IMG/VR virus record: IMGVR_UViG_3300042934_000619
Location: 38,443 to 102,442 of that record
Strand: one strand, 5' to 3'
Source: a virus
Length of the DNA: 64,000 bases
Shown here: one piece after another, positions 40,542 through 49,553 of the stretch
How the letters are laid out: every line of letters starts with the position of its first letter
How positions within the stretch are numbered: position 1 is the first letter of the stretch
Translations under genes and position numbers: made by a program
Notes under the pieces: generated by a model
What the model was told of the DNA's origin: nothing
Database searches by the model: none
Seen by the model: only the letters and a program-made list of their open reading frames with translations

Positions 40542-40982
40542 TCAGCCCCGCTGGATCTGCTGGGCGATCTTTTCCTGGTGCTCGGCAAAGTCTTCTTGCC
40601 AGTGATCAGGACGCGTGTGCTTCCGGACGTTGCCGGTGGGATTCCCCCGGTAGTCACCGTCTCGGACGATGAAGATCTCCTGCTTGTCGAGGAGGGTTCG
40701 GTGTAGCTGTGTACGGAAACACGGTTGGCCAGATTCGAAGATCAGCCAGTTCTCGGTCGCCGTGACGTTCAGCTCCGTGTACTTTCGCCCGGAGGTCTTC
40801 GCCGCATGCAGCATCTCCGGCGGCAGCCCCTCGACACGGAGCTTCCAGCCTTTGGTGTACTCCGGACAGTCCACCTCGGCACACGTGGCGGGACGCCAAT
40901 GCGTGCTGAGAGGAGAGACGATCTGGTATGTCTTGTAGTCCTGAACCTTGCCTTGCGGCGGAATCCGGTTCATGCGCTGCAT
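40542..40982 (-). CDS. conserved phage structural-region protein
   Basis: 146 residues. HWRPATCAEVDCPEYTKGW and FRTQLHRTLLDKQEIFIVRDGD are typical of a protein found among tail genes of actinophages; the two Cys could bind metal. Exact role unknown. Confidence 0.65.
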   Translation of the reverse strand: MQRMNRIPPQGKVQDYKTYQIVSPLSTHWRPATCAEVDCPEYTKGWKLRVEGLPPEMLHAAKTSGRKYTELNVTATENWLIFESGQPCFRTQLHRTLLDKQEIFIVRDGDYRGNPTGNVRKHTRPDHWQEDFAEHQEKIAQQIQRG

Positions 40983-41006
40983 GCTGATCTCCCCGATGAA
41001 TGCAGA

Positions 41007-41756
41007 CTAGAAAACGACGCTCGTGTCATTGCGCACGGCGACCACGGCGAACGAGCACTCCGTGAACGTTCCGGTCGTCGCCACTCGCAGATACCGTTCG
41101 ACCGTCTGATCGCGCGCCGTCTGTATGCGTTCAACCGCCGGTGCCGCCGTCACTTCCGTGAAGGCCCCGCCGGTGACTGCCGCGAACGCGTCAGCAGCGG
41201 CGTTGTCCGAGGACTCCTCGATCGTGAAGGTGATGTCCGTCCCGGTGAACGAGAAGACCTGGAGGTAGAACTGCGCGCCGAAATCGGTCGAGCCGGTGCC
41301 GAAATCAACGCTCGTGCCGTTGGTCGCTGCGGTGTCGCTGCGGACACCGGCCGTCAGGCTCTTCCCCCACTCGATGCCGTAGCCGTTCGATTCGGCCCGG
41401 ACCTTCATGGTGACCTTGCCGTCGTCACCACGGGTCCAGTCGTAGTTCAGCTGCTTGCCGATCAGGGCAGCCGCAGCATTCCCGAGGGTGGTTCCACGGA
41501 AGTACATGAGGTGACGGTCCGTGGACGGCAGGGTCGCGAGCACTTCGTGCTGCTTGCCCTCGGCGGGGTTGAAGTGCGACGTCCACTCGATACGGCCGTC
41601 TCGTAGCCCACCGATACGTTCGAACGCGGACTTGTCGATGCCGGTGACGTCGATGACGGCAGGTCCGCCGCCTACTTCGTCGAGCGATGCGGTGTCGCCG
41701 GAAAGGTTGTACCCGCCGACGTAAAAATTGTCGCCGAGGCCGCTGGACTTTGCGAT
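41007..41756 (-). CDS. major tail tube protein, apparent ATC start
   Basis: About 249 residues: AKSSGLGDNFYVGGYNLSGD ... IDVTGIDKSAFERIGGLRDG ... HFNPAEGKQHEVLATLP, a standard actinophage major tail protein. The family normally starts MAKSSGLGDN. Here the codon in that place is ATC at 41756-41754, 9 bases after GAGGAGG; no ATG, GTG or TTG lies upstream in frame before a TAG. The nearest usual start (GTG at 41543) would remove about 70 conserved residues. So translation from ATC is the simplest reading, unless there is a base error. Confidence 0.82.
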   Translation of the reverse strand: MAKSSGLGDNFYVGGYNLSGDTASLDEVGGGPAVIDVTGIDKSAFERIGGLRDGRIEWTSHFNPAEGKQHEVLATLPSTDRHLMYFRGTTLGNAAAALIGKQLNYDWTRGDDGKVTMKVRAESNGYGIEWGKSLTAGVRSDTAATNGTSVDFGTGSTDFGAQFYLQVFSFTGTDITFTIEESSDNAAADAFAAVTGGAFTEVTAAPAVERIQTARDQTVERYLRVATTGTFTECSFAVVAVRNDTSVVF

Positions 41757-41789
41757 ATCTACTGCCCTCCTCGGGACGTTACGATGCGA

Positions 41790-42245
41790 CTAGGGCGATT
41801 CGGCCCAAACGTCGTTGATGATGATCGGCAGTACGATCTGAAAGACCCGGAACTCGCGGCCGTCCATGTTCATGTAGCCGACGCGTACGCTCAGTGGATT
41901 TCCGTGGGCGCCGAAGATGTCGATGTGCCTGACATTGCTTCCGAGATCGAAGTCACCGATGTAAGCGGTGAAGAGATCGTCGACCGCCTTCGTGAGATTG
42001 GCGTCGATATCGTCGTACGGTTCCGCCATCGTGGATCCGTACAGCCGCATCTGAAGTTCCAGGCGGACAGAGACGTTGCTCAGGCCGGAAGACTTGACCG
42101 GAACGACACTCTCGACCCAGACACCGGCTGTGAGTCCGTTCGTCCCGGACTGCTTGGATTCGTACTCCGTGACGGACTGGAACCATCCGGTGTTCTGAGC
42201 GTGCGTGACGACAATGTCGAGAATGTCGTTGATGGCGAGAGTCAC
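41790..42245 (-). CDS. tail terminator/head-tail joining protein
   Basis: 151 residues, placed between the connector gene and the tail tube gene, where tail terminators usually lie. Alpha/beta with a long beta-hairpin region. Assignment rests on position. Confidence 0.65.
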   Translation of the reverse strand: MTLAINDILDIVVTHAQNTGWFQSVTEYESKQSGTNGLTAGVWVESVVPVKSSGLSNVSVRLELQMRLYGSTMAEPYDDIDANLTKAVDDLFTAYIGDFDLGSNVRHIDIFGAHGNPLSVRVGYMNMDGREFRVFQIVLPIIINDVWAESP

Positions 42246-42254
42246 GGGTTCCTC

Positions 42255-42665
42255 CTAAATCAGGCGACCCCGTGCCTGGTGCTGCTCCAGGATTTGTTCA
42301 GCGATCGGTCGACGCCGCATCTTCATTTCTGCCTTGGTGTCCCGCATCGACCAGTAACCGGGGAATCGGGTGACTGGCGAGTTACGGGAACCCGTACCTT
42401 CAAGCCAGTGACCGTAGATAACCCCATTGTCATGAATCTTGTAGCGATTCCAGGCAAGGCGACGAGTGTCGATCCTCGTCATGTAGTAAGGGGTCTGATG
42501 CCGGAGTCGAGAGTTCAGGAAGTCGCGCCACGCGCGTTCGGCTTCCTCTCCGAGTTCCTCCGCAACGTCCTTCTCGTAATCACGGACATGCTTGTGGATC
42601 GCCCCGGACGAGATCGGGCCCTGAGTCCTGGAGCGGAAGCTGATGTGGTAACTGACAGAAGCCAC
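42255..42665 (-). CDS. head-tail connector, HK97 gp10-like
   Basis: 136 residues, helical start (GAIHKHVRDYEKDVAEELGEEAERAWRDFL) with a basic C-terminus. Its size and position match HK97 gp10-like stopper proteins. Confidence 0.65.
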   Translation of the reverse strand: MASVSYHISFRSRTQGPISSGAIHKHVRDYEKDVAEELGEEAERAWRDFLNSRLRHQTPYYMTRIDTRRLAWNRYKIHDNGVIYGHWLEGTGSRNSPVTRFPGYWSMRDTKAEMKMRRRPIAEQILEQHQARGRLI

Positions 42666-42676
42666 GGCATCCCCCT

Positions 42677-43753
42677 TCAGATGGCTCGGGTACGCGCCTT
42701 CCGGCCGTAGGTCTGGTAGGTCTGATCGCGGAAGTCGATCAGCGCCTCGACCGTGGCCGCGCGCTTCGCCGTACCGCCGAAGATCGACGAGGCGGACATG
42801 GTGCGGAACCAGCCGGTCTGTTCCTGCATCAGTTCGTGGATTGCCTCAGCCGTGACGTACTGACGTAGTCCGGAGGGGACGCGCCACATCTGGATCGTCG
42901 CGCCGGAGACATGTGTCGCAGCGGTACTCCCCAGGGCGCCACGCTCGATCACGAGAGTGCGCGGTGCGTAGATCGTCGTATCGGCCGCGTGGGCAGCGGA
43001 GGTAGATCCCTCGAAGGCGCGCTCGATGGTAAGCGTGTTGCCAGCGATCTCCGTGACCAGGACGCGCTCGGAGCCGATGAGGAGCGTCTCGTCGACAGCA
43101 AAGGACGTGCCATCGGCCACCGTCAGCGAGGTGTCGCCCTTCGAGACGGTGAGTCCTGCTCCTCCGACGGTCTGCCCGGTGTCGAGCTGGCGTCGCTCTG
43201 TCACCAGGAGACGTTCACTGTCGATCTTCAGAATCGATCCGACGCCCACCTGAACCCCGACCTCGGCATCGACGTCGACTTCCGTCTCGGAAGCGTCGAG
43301 CGCCTCGATCGTCGCTCCAGTGTTGATGTGCTCGTCGTTCCAGCCCCACAGGCCGGTCAATGTGATGTCACGCTGGTACGTCGACCCGCCGCCGAACGCC
43401 GACGAGGTCCCGATGTTGATCTCGATCCGGTTGTACGGCGGGCCGGAGGTGTTCGGCTCCAGCAGGATGTTCCCTGTCGGAATCGAATCGTCGCCGGACG
43501 TGGCCGTCGTCAGGGAGATCAGGTCGTTGTCATCGAGCCACAGTCGCCACGGCAACGACCCTTGTGCATTCGGCCAGTTGAAGTACTTGGTCGCGATGTG
43601 CGGGTAGAACGTGCGGTGACACAGCAGCTCGGCGTTGCGGGACGCGGACTCGATGCAGCGGTCGATGTTGCGGTTGTTGCGCGCAACCTCGCCCTGGTCG
43701 AGTGCGCGCTTGATCGTCTCCCGGGTGGTGTAGACGGGCGTGGTGATTGCCAT
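42677..43753 (-). CDS. head-tail adaptor with duplicated domain
   Basis: 358 residues. The N-terminal part (TTRETIKRALDQGEVARNNRNIDRCIESASRNAELLCHR) and the C-terminal helices fit gp6-like connectors. Between them lie two similar segments (VGVGSILKIDSERLLVTE and FAVDETLLIGSERVLVTE) of a repeated beta-domain. That insertion makes it longer than usual for the family. Confidence 0.75.
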   Translation of the reverse strand: MAITTPVYTTRETIKRALDQGEVARNNRNIDRCIESASRNAELLCHRTFYPHIATKYFNWPNAQGSLPWRLWLDDNDLISLTTATSGDDSIPTGNILLEPNTSGPPYNRIEINIGTSSAFGGGSTYQRDITLTGLWGWNDEHINTGATIEALDASETEVDVDAEVGVQVGVGSILKIDSERLLVTERRQLDTGQTVGGAGLTVSKGDTSLTVADGTSFAVDETLLIGSERVLVTEIAGNTLTIERAFEGSTSAAHAADTTIYAPRTLVIERGALGSTAATHVSGATIQMWRVPSGLRQYVTAEAIHELMQEQTGWFRTMSASSIFGGTAKRAATVEALIDFRDQTYQTYGRKARTRAI

Positions 43754-43769
43754 CAGCCCTCCCGGGAGA

Positions 43770-43952
43770 TCAGATCAGACGCCGCATACGCGGCCAGGAA
43801 TAGTTGCCGAGTTGGCAGAACAGGCTGCCGTCAGGGCCCTGGTCCAGAGGCTCGCCGTCGTAAGGGCAGGCCGTCGGGGGTTCTGACTTCTCCTGCTCGA
43901 CGTAGCCGATCGCCTCGGCGTAGATGCTGGAGAGCTGGTACCAGGACCCCAT
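43770..43952 (-). CDS. small zinc-ribbon-like protein
   Basis: 60 residues with CPYDGEPL and FC. Lies just after the SAP-domain gene. A small protein of this type is usual next to connector genes in actinophages; role unknown. Confidence 0.6.
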   Translation of the reverse strand: MGSWYQLSSIYAEAIGYVEQEKSEPPTACPYDGEPLDQGPDGSLFCQLGNYSWPRMRRLI

Positions 43953-43955
43953 GGC

Positions 43956-44522
43956 CTACTCCTCGTCGGCGCCCTTGAGGCGCTCGATGAGCTGCGCCTT
44001 CGTACCGTAGGTCGGGAGCCTGGCAGCGTCGGCGGCAGCGCGAAGCTCCGCCAGCGTCATGCCGTCGTAGTCGACAGCGGGCTCGTCCGCCTCGACAACA
44101 GCCTCGACCGTCGTCTCTTCAGGGGTTGGATGCCCCAGGTCGTCCTCGGCTACGACCTGGGGCGCACTCGCGACAGCGACCGGGGAGACGTTCGCCTCGC
44201 GAGCGTTGGTGGCACCGCCAGTGACGGTGATCTTGGGGGACATCGGCTCCTCCTCGGGAGGCCAGGTGACCGGCACCCGGCTACCGCACGAGGCGCAGGC
44301 CAGAGTCGGAAGTTCGATGAGGCCGGAGGTGACGGACTGCATCCGCACCGTCCAGGGTCCGCGTCCGCAGTCGGCGCAGGAAACGGTGACGAACAGAGGG
44401 AGTCGTCGAGCGACGACCCCCTCCTGTTCGACGTAGTCACTGCTGCCGCAATGCGGGCACGCAGCCAGGTCCAGCGCATACTGCGTGGAGCAGCTCGCGC
44501 ACGTCCGCAGGTTTGCAGGCAT
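43956..44522 (-). CDS. zinc-ribbon and SAP-domain protein
   Basis: 188 residues. Six Cys pairs at the start (CASC, CPHC, CADC, CASC) give two zinc ribbons; the last 35 residues (MTLAELRAAADAARLPTYGTKAQLIERLKG) are a SAP motif. Probably binds nucleic acid or the capsid; found in head regions of related phages. Confidence 0.7.
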   Translation of the reverse strand: MPANLRTCASCSTQYALDLAACPHCGSSDYVEQEGVVARRLPLFVTVSCADCGRGPWTVRMQSVTSGLIELPTLACASCGSRVPVTWPPEEEPMSPKITVTGGATNAREANVSPVAVASAPQVVAEDDLGHPTPEETTVEAVVEADEPAVDYDGMTLAELRAAADAARLPTYGTKAQLIERLKGADEE

Positions 44523-44542
44523 CAGTTACTCCGAGGTGTTGA

Positions 44543-44989
44543 TCAGGCAGCGGTCAGGGTCGCGCCGTCGTCCAGCGGAACCCAGGTGCAGTACCACTTG
44601 ATGACGCCATCGCCGCCGGTGGCGACGGTGTGCTCGATGACGCCGGTTTCCACGGCGAGCGGGAACCCGGTGAGGTCGTCAGCGCCGATGGCGATCGAAG
44701 CGCCCTTGGTGACGACGAGGATCTCGCCAGCCGCCGTGTCGGTCGTACCGAGGTCCGTGGCGGTGCACAGATCCACGCTCGTACCGGCAGTCGGGTTGGC
44801 GGTCAGCTTGGTCGTGCCCGCCACCGTGATGGCCGTGGTGACACGGCCGACCAGCGAAGTGACCAGAACGAGGCCGCCGGTGACGGTGAAGACGCTCTGG
44901 GTACCGGCGCCGGACTGGGTGATCGAGTTGCTGGCCATGCGTCCGAGACCGATGTCCCGGAGCTGGTTGCCATGGATGATCGTGCTCAT
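44543..44989 (-). CDS. head decoration-like protein
   Basis: 148 residues, beta-rich and Thr/Gly/Val-rich, following the capsid and another small gene. Position and composition fit a head decoration or spike protein; no specific match. Confidence 0.6.
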   Translation of the reverse strand: MSTIIHGNQLRDIGLGRMASNSITQSGAGTQSVFTVTGGLVLVTSLVGRVTTAITVAGTTKLTANPTAGTSVDLCTATDLGTTDTAAGEILVVTKGASIAIGADDLTGFPLAVETGVIEHTVATGGDGVIKWYCTWVPLDDGATLTAA

Positions 44990-45001
44990 GTGTCAGCCCC
45001 C

Positions 45002-45418
45002 TCAGACCACGTTGCGTGCGAGGTTGGCGGGCTTCCGCTGCACGAGCAGGTCGTGAACGATGGCGACGCAGATGCCGCCGTCGACCGTGACCTCGACGCA
45101 GTTGTAACCGTCGTCGAGCTGCTCGTGCCCGACGGTGAACACCATGCAGTCGTTGGTGGCGTCGTCGGCCAGGTCGAACGAGGACGCCTCCGTGTCCGAC
45201 ATGGCGGTCCAGGTGCCACCGACACCCGGAGCCTTGTGCGGGTAGCCCTTGACAGACAGAGCCGCCTCAGACGCACCGTCGACAGACTGCTTGACGGTGG
45301 CGATCTGCGAGCCTGCGTCCAGGTAGGTCACGAACGAGACAGCCAGCCCCTGCTTGAGGGGGATGTGAACACCGCTCGCGGCGGCGACCACGTTGAAAAC
45401 GCGTCCCAGGCCCTTCAT
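45002..45418 (-). CDS. head-associated protein
   Basis: 138 residues, beta-rich (VDGGICVAIVHDLLVQRKPA). First gene after the capsid, separated from it by a terminator hairpin. Possibly a decoration protein; unassigned. Confidence 0.6.
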   Translation of the reverse strand: MKGLGRVFNVVAAASGVHIPLKQGLAVSFVTYLDAGSQIATVKQSVDGASEAALSVKGYPHKAPGVGGTWTAMSDTEASSFDLADDATNDCMVFTVGHEQLDDGYNCVEVTVDGGICVAIVHDLLVQRKPANLARNVV

Positions 45419-45480
45419 GGTCTGGTCCTTTCAGTACGGCGCGATACTTGGCGCAGGGGTGCCGGTGCCTGCGTTGCGAG

Positions 45481-45512
45481 CCCCCGGGCGGGGTTTTACT
45501 GCCGCCCGGGGG
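45481..45512 (-). terminator. terminator hairpin after major capsid
   Basis: An 11-bp perfect stem, CCCCCGGGCGG/CCGCCCGGGGG, with a 10-nt loop rich in A/T. Such hairpins often follow capsid genes and limit read-through. Confidence 0.8.
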
Positions 45513-45585
45513 TCGAGATGCCGCCGAACGACGGCATCAAAAAACGCCAGTTCACGAAGAACCGGCGTGCGTGCGTCCGCTCAGA

Positions 45586-46947
45586 TCAGGAGCGGGTCTC
45601 CAGCCGTACGAACGGCGAGAGGGTGTTGGAGCCCTGGTTCGGGGTGATCGCCGACTGGATCCAGGGGCGGCCGTCCAGGCGCGAGATGAAGCGCACCGTG
45701 GTCTGGTCGTTCTGGAAGCGGTAGTGCGGCGAGGTGTCGGCCTGGATCGCCTGCCGGTCACCGATCAGGTAGTACGAGAAGTCGACCAGGTTGATGTCAC
45801 CCGCCGTACCGAGGGTGTTGACCTTCTCGGTGAACACGACGGGGCGACCCAGGATCGTCATGGGCGGACCCTGGACACCGTTGTTCAGCCAGATCGCGGA
45901 GCCGCCGGTACCGACCGAGAGCGCCATGGTGGCCAGCTCCGGGAAGGTGTCGATGTGGGCGACCCACACCGCCGAGTCCAGCGAGCTGGGAAGCATCCGG
46001 GCGTACATCTTGACGATGTTCTCCCAGACGATGCTGTTCGCAGCCTGGCCGGACTCCTTGGAGACCTCGACCGTGGCCGAAGCGTTCAGGAAGCCGAGAG
46101 GCTCACCGACGCCGGAGCCACCGATGAACGCCTGGTCCTCGAACCAGGCGATGGCCTCGGGGAAGATCTCGTTGATGAACATCTCCAGGGAGATGATCGA
46201 GTCCGCGAACAGCTCGTTCGGGATCTCGCTGTAGGCCGTGAGCTTCTTGGCCTCCAGCTTGACGCGGCCGAAGGTCGGCGAGGAGTCCGTGAGGGACGCC
46301 GCCTCCTCGGTCCAGTACGCGGTGACGCCGCCGTAGATGTTCGACGCGTTGGAGGTCGTGTCGATCATCGGGAACGGAACGGTGAGCGTCTCCATCGGGA
46401 TGACGCGCGCACGGCCACGGACCAGCGCCTTCTCCAGCGACACGCGCAGCAGCTCGGAGCGCAGCGTCTCCGGGATCAGGAATCCGCCGTCCGCCGGGAC
46501 CGTGGACCCGAAGGAGTTCTGGATCTCCTTGATCTTGTGCTGGTTGGCCAGCGCCTCGGAGGTGCGGGCGCCGTGCCAGATCGCCGACATGAACTCGGTG
46601 ACGTTGGAGAAGTGCTCGTCGAGCTTGGCGCCCGGAGCGTTCTTGTTGTACTTGTCGCCGACGCGCGAACCCTTGGTGGAGTTCGACGGGCGCAGGTCCA
46701 GACGCTTGGCGTCGCCCTTCGGGTCGATGGACCCGGAGTCGGCGAGGTACTTGAGGATGCCGCTCTGGACCTGGGCGTCGATCTGGCCCTCAAGGTCACC
46801 GTGAGAAGCGGCGTTGAACTGGTTCGCGTAGTCCCGCACGAACTTCAGAGCGTTGTCCCGGGAAGCGAAGACTTCCTTGACGGCAGTGCCGTCGTTGAAC
46901 AGCTCTTCCAGTTCGGCGTCGTTGCGCGGAGTGGTGGGCGTGGACAT
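45586..46947 (-). CDS. HK97-fold major capsid protein
   Basis: 453 residues from the ATG at 46947. An N-terminal helical region (delta-like, about 1-130) is followed by the HK97 core: VPADGGFLIPETLRSELL, YWTEEAASLTDSSPTFGRVKLEAKKLTAYSEIPNEL, FEDQAFIGGSGVGEPLGFLN. Forms the head shell. Its start overlaps the protease stop by one base. Confidence 0.95.
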   Translation of the reverse strand: MSTPTTPRNDAELEELFNDGTAVKEVFASRDNALKFVRDYANQFNAASHGDLEGQIDAQVQSGILKYLADSGSIDPKGDAKRLDLRPSNSTKGSRVGDKYNKNAPGAKLDEHFSNVTEFMSAIWHGARTSEALANQHKIKEIQNSFGSTVPADGGFLIPETLRSELLRVSLEKALVRGRARVIPMETLTVPFPMIDTTSNASNIYGGVTAYWTEEAASLTDSSPTFGRVKLEAKKLTAYSEIPNELFADSIISLEMFINEIFPEAIAWFEDQAFIGGSGVGEPLGFLNASATVEVSKESGQAANSIVWENIVKMYARMLPSSLDSAVWVAHIDTFPELATMALSVGTGGSAIWLNNGVQGPPMTILGRPVVFTEKVNTLGTAGDINLVDFSYYLIGDRQAIQADTSPHYRFQNDQTTVRFISRLDGRPWIQSAITPNQGSNTLSPFVRLETRS

Positions 46948-48209
46948 TACCAAGCCTCCTTCAGGCTCGTGAACACGTCGTCCGCGCTGGGCGACGGTGC
47001 GGTGAGGCGGGCGACGAGTCCGGCCCATTCGTCGGTCGGCTCGTCTTCCTCCTCTTCCTCGTCCTCATCGGGCTGAAGGAAGGGAGGCAGCTTCTTGTCG
47101 GCGTCCTCGGGGTCGGGCTCTTCGGCCGGTTCCGCCGGTGTCGTGCCCTTGAGTTCCGGCTCCGGAGGCGCGGGGTTCTCAGGGGCAGGAGTTTCGGGCG
47201 CGGGAGTCTCCGGCGCCGGGTTCTCGGGTGCCGGAGACTCCGGCGTGCTCGGCGCGGGAGGTGCCGGAGGTTCGGAACCCTCTTCGATGGGCGCCATGGC
47301 GGTCGTCACGACTTCCCGAATGAGGGCGACCAGGTCGTCACGGGTCATGTTCGCAATGGACTCCGAGCTGGTTGCCGACGTGGTGTCGGTGGCTTCGTTC
47401 GTCACGGGGCGGACCGCCTCCCGGAGCAGGTCGGTGACCTGTTCCGTTCCGTTGGCCAGGTTCAGTTCGACCCGGGTCGTGCCCTGCTTCTGCGGGGCCG
47501 GAGCGTTGTCGCGACCGGCGTAGCGGTACATCGACAGGTCCCATGTCCGGTTCATGACATGGGGAGAGGCGGAGGCAGCCGGTGCCTCCTCCTTGGCGGG
47601 CTTCATCGGCATAACCTCGTCGGCCAGGCCGACAGCCACAGCCTCCTCGGCGGTGAACCAGGTCTCCGCGTCCATGTACGCCTGCCAGTCGGCGAGTGAG
47701 CCGCCGGTGTGCTGTGCGTACGCCTCGGCGATGTTGCGGGACTGCTTGTCCAGCAGATCCGCCATCTTCGTCATCTCGGTCGCATCGCCGTAGACGGCGC
47801 CGGATGCGTTGTGGACCATGAACTGTGACTGCGGCATCATTACGACCCGATCGCCCGCGAGGGCGATCACGGAGGCGATGGACGCGGCCAGCGAATCCAC
47901 GTAGACAGTGACCGTCGCGGGATGCGAGCGGATCGAGTTGGCGATGGCGATGCCGTCGAATACCGAACCGCCCGGCGAGTTCAGCCGTAGGTTGATCTTC
48001 GAGGTGGCGACCTGCTTCAGCTCGCGGATGAAGTCATCCGCCCACATCCCGAACCATCCGCCGATGGACTCGTAGACGTAGATATCGGTCGTGTCTTCCT
48101 CATCGATGGAATTCTCGATGCGGAACCAGTCCTTGGCGTTCTCAGGCGCTTGCATCCCCGGCGGAGGCGCCGGTGAGCGACGCTGAGCCGCCAGCTCAAT
48201 GAAAGGCAT
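46947..48209 (-). CDS. ClpP-type prohead protease with scaffold-like tail
   Basis: 420 residues. Residues 1-200 are an S14 ClpP-like protease: NSPGGSVFDG, DSLAASIAS (catalytic Ser) and MVHNASGA (catalytic His). The C-terminal 200 are Pro/Glu/Ala-rich (PAPENPAPETPAPE) ending in an acidic and helical segment that looks like a scaffold. It processes or is processed during head maturation. Confidence 0.92.
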   Translation of the reverse strand: MPFIELAAQRRSPAPPPGMQAPENAKDWFRIENSIDEEDTTDIYVYESIGGWFGMWADDFIRELKQVATSKINLRLNSPGGSVFDGIAIANSIRSHPATVTVYVDSLAASIASVIALAGDRVVMMPQSQFMVHNASGAVYGDATEMTKMADLLDKQSRNIAEAYAQHTGGSLADWQAYMDAETWFTAEEAVAVGLADEVMPMKPAKEEAPAASASPHVMNRTWDLSMYRYAGRDNAPAPQKQGTTRVELNLANGTEQVTDLLREAVRPVTNEATDTTSATSSESIANMTRDDLVALIREVVTTAMAPIEEGSEPPAPPAPSTPESPAPENPAPETPAPETPAPENPAPPEPELKGTTPAEPAEEPDPEDADKKLPPFLQPDEDEEEEEDEPTDEWAGLVARLTAPSPSADDVFTSLKEAW

Positions 48210-49509
48210 TGGTCGCCTCCTCGGGTGGTGTGTTTTCTTCCTGCGGGGGTGGCAGAGCCGGACGCGCCGAAGGCGGGGGAGTGCGTGGCTCTGGCAGCTC
48301 CGCCATGTCGGGCAGGCCGACGGCGGAGAGAATGTCGGCCGCTTCCCACAGGCCGGTGTCGGCCAGGAACTTCGCGGACTGTGCCTTGTTCACCAGCACC
48401 TGGGCAGCGATCTCGTCGTCCTCGGGGACCGGGTTGACGAAATCGAATTCGAGGCCCTCACCTGCGCGGCCGAACATGGGCAGCAGCAGGCAATTGAGCG
48501 CTTCCTTGGTCCGCATCAGGCGCGGCTTCGTCATCCACCGGGCGAACATGACCTCGCCTGCGTAGGCGTTGGCCTTGTTCACGTCGTCGGTGGCGCCGGT
48601 CATCGCCTTCGGAAAGCCGAAGGCTTCGCGGATCGTCTCGCGGGACGCCTCACGCAGTTCGACGAACTGCATGTCGTCCATCGTGTACTTGCGGTCGACC
48701 CACTTCATCCCGGCTTCGAGGATCGCCACCCGGTGCGCATTCGCGACACCCTTGTGGGTTTCCGCCCACCGTGCCTGGAACTGGTGGAAGTCCTCGTCCG
48801 AGATGTTGTTCTCGGCCTCGATGATCCCGCCGGGAGTGGCCGAGTTTCGGAAGAAGTTCCGGTTGTACTCGGTGGCCAGGTAGGTCGCGTCCAGATCGCC
48901 GAGGATCGACTGAACGGCACCCAGTCCCCGGTACGGGTCCAGCGGGTGCGGACGGCGCATGAAGATGACGTCGTCCCGGCTGAGCGGGATGTCCTCGCCA
49001 CCCGGACCGTGGTAGATGTACCCGGCTAGGTAGTCGTTGGCGTCCGGCACCGGCTCCATCCGGTCGGGCCGGACGAACCACATCTCAGCGGGGATGTTGA
49101 ACCGGCGTACGATGATCCAGTACTGCTCGCCGGTCAGCTCTTCGTGCTGCTGCGTCGACTCACGGAAAGCGGAGCCGAAGAAGAACTGATTCGGCTTGTG
49201 CCACAGATCCAGTGCGGGATGCTTGGTGACCTCGATGCGGTTGTCCTGCATGCCGGATGTACCGCCGCTGTACCGGCGCCGCCCGTCGCGGGGGATGCGG
49301 TACAGCTTCCACTCGACCTGCGAATAGGCCGTGATGATGCGGTCGACGATGGCGAACAGGGTTCCGACCTGGCCCTGCGCCTGCATCTGGGCGACCATGC
49401 CGCCAGGTGGCGTGGTGCCCGCAAGCCAGCTCCTGCGTCCTGCGCCCCGTGGGACGTAAGGGACAGGGGCCTTGTTCTTGAGGACCGCGCCGAGCAGTGT
49501 GCGTCCCAT
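48196..49509 (-). CDS. portal protein
   Basis: 437 residues from the ATG at 49509. YSQVEWKLYRIPRDGRRR, HKPNQFF, GEQYWIIVRRFNIPAEMWFVRPDRMEPVPD and RNFFRNSATPGGII are typical of HK97/SPP1-type portals. It forms the 12-fold ring for DNA entry. Overlaps the protease gene. Confidence 0.93.
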   Translation of the reverse strand: MGRTLLGAVLKNKAPVPYVPRGAGRRSWLAGTTPPGGMVAQMQAQGQVGTLFAIVDRIITAYSQVEWKLYRIPRDGRRRYSGGTSGMQDNRIEVTKHPALDLWHKPNQFFFGSAFRESTQQHEELTGEQYWIIVRRFNIPAEMWFVRPDRMEPVPDANDYLAGYIYHGPGGEDIPLSRDDVIFMRRPHPLDPYRGLGAVQSILGDLDATYLATEYNRNFFRNSATPGGIIEAENNISDEDFHQFQARWAETHKGVANAHRVAILEAGMKWVDRKYTMDDMQFVELREASRETIREAFGFPKAMTGATDDVNKANAYAGEVMFARWMTKPRLMRTKEALNCLLLPMFGRAGEGLEFDFVNPVPEDDEIAAQVLVNKAQSAKFLADTGLWEAADILSAVGLPDMAELPEPRTPPPSARPALPPPQEENTPPEEATNAFH

Positions 49510-49553
49510 GCGCGCTCCTGTTCTACTGTTCAAAGGAAACGAAGGAGACAGAA

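Noticed and set aside
45448-47076. 542-codon plus-strand frame over the capsid gene
   Set aside because: Shadow of the HK97 capsid gene, no ribosome binding site, Arg/Gly-rich nonsense composition.
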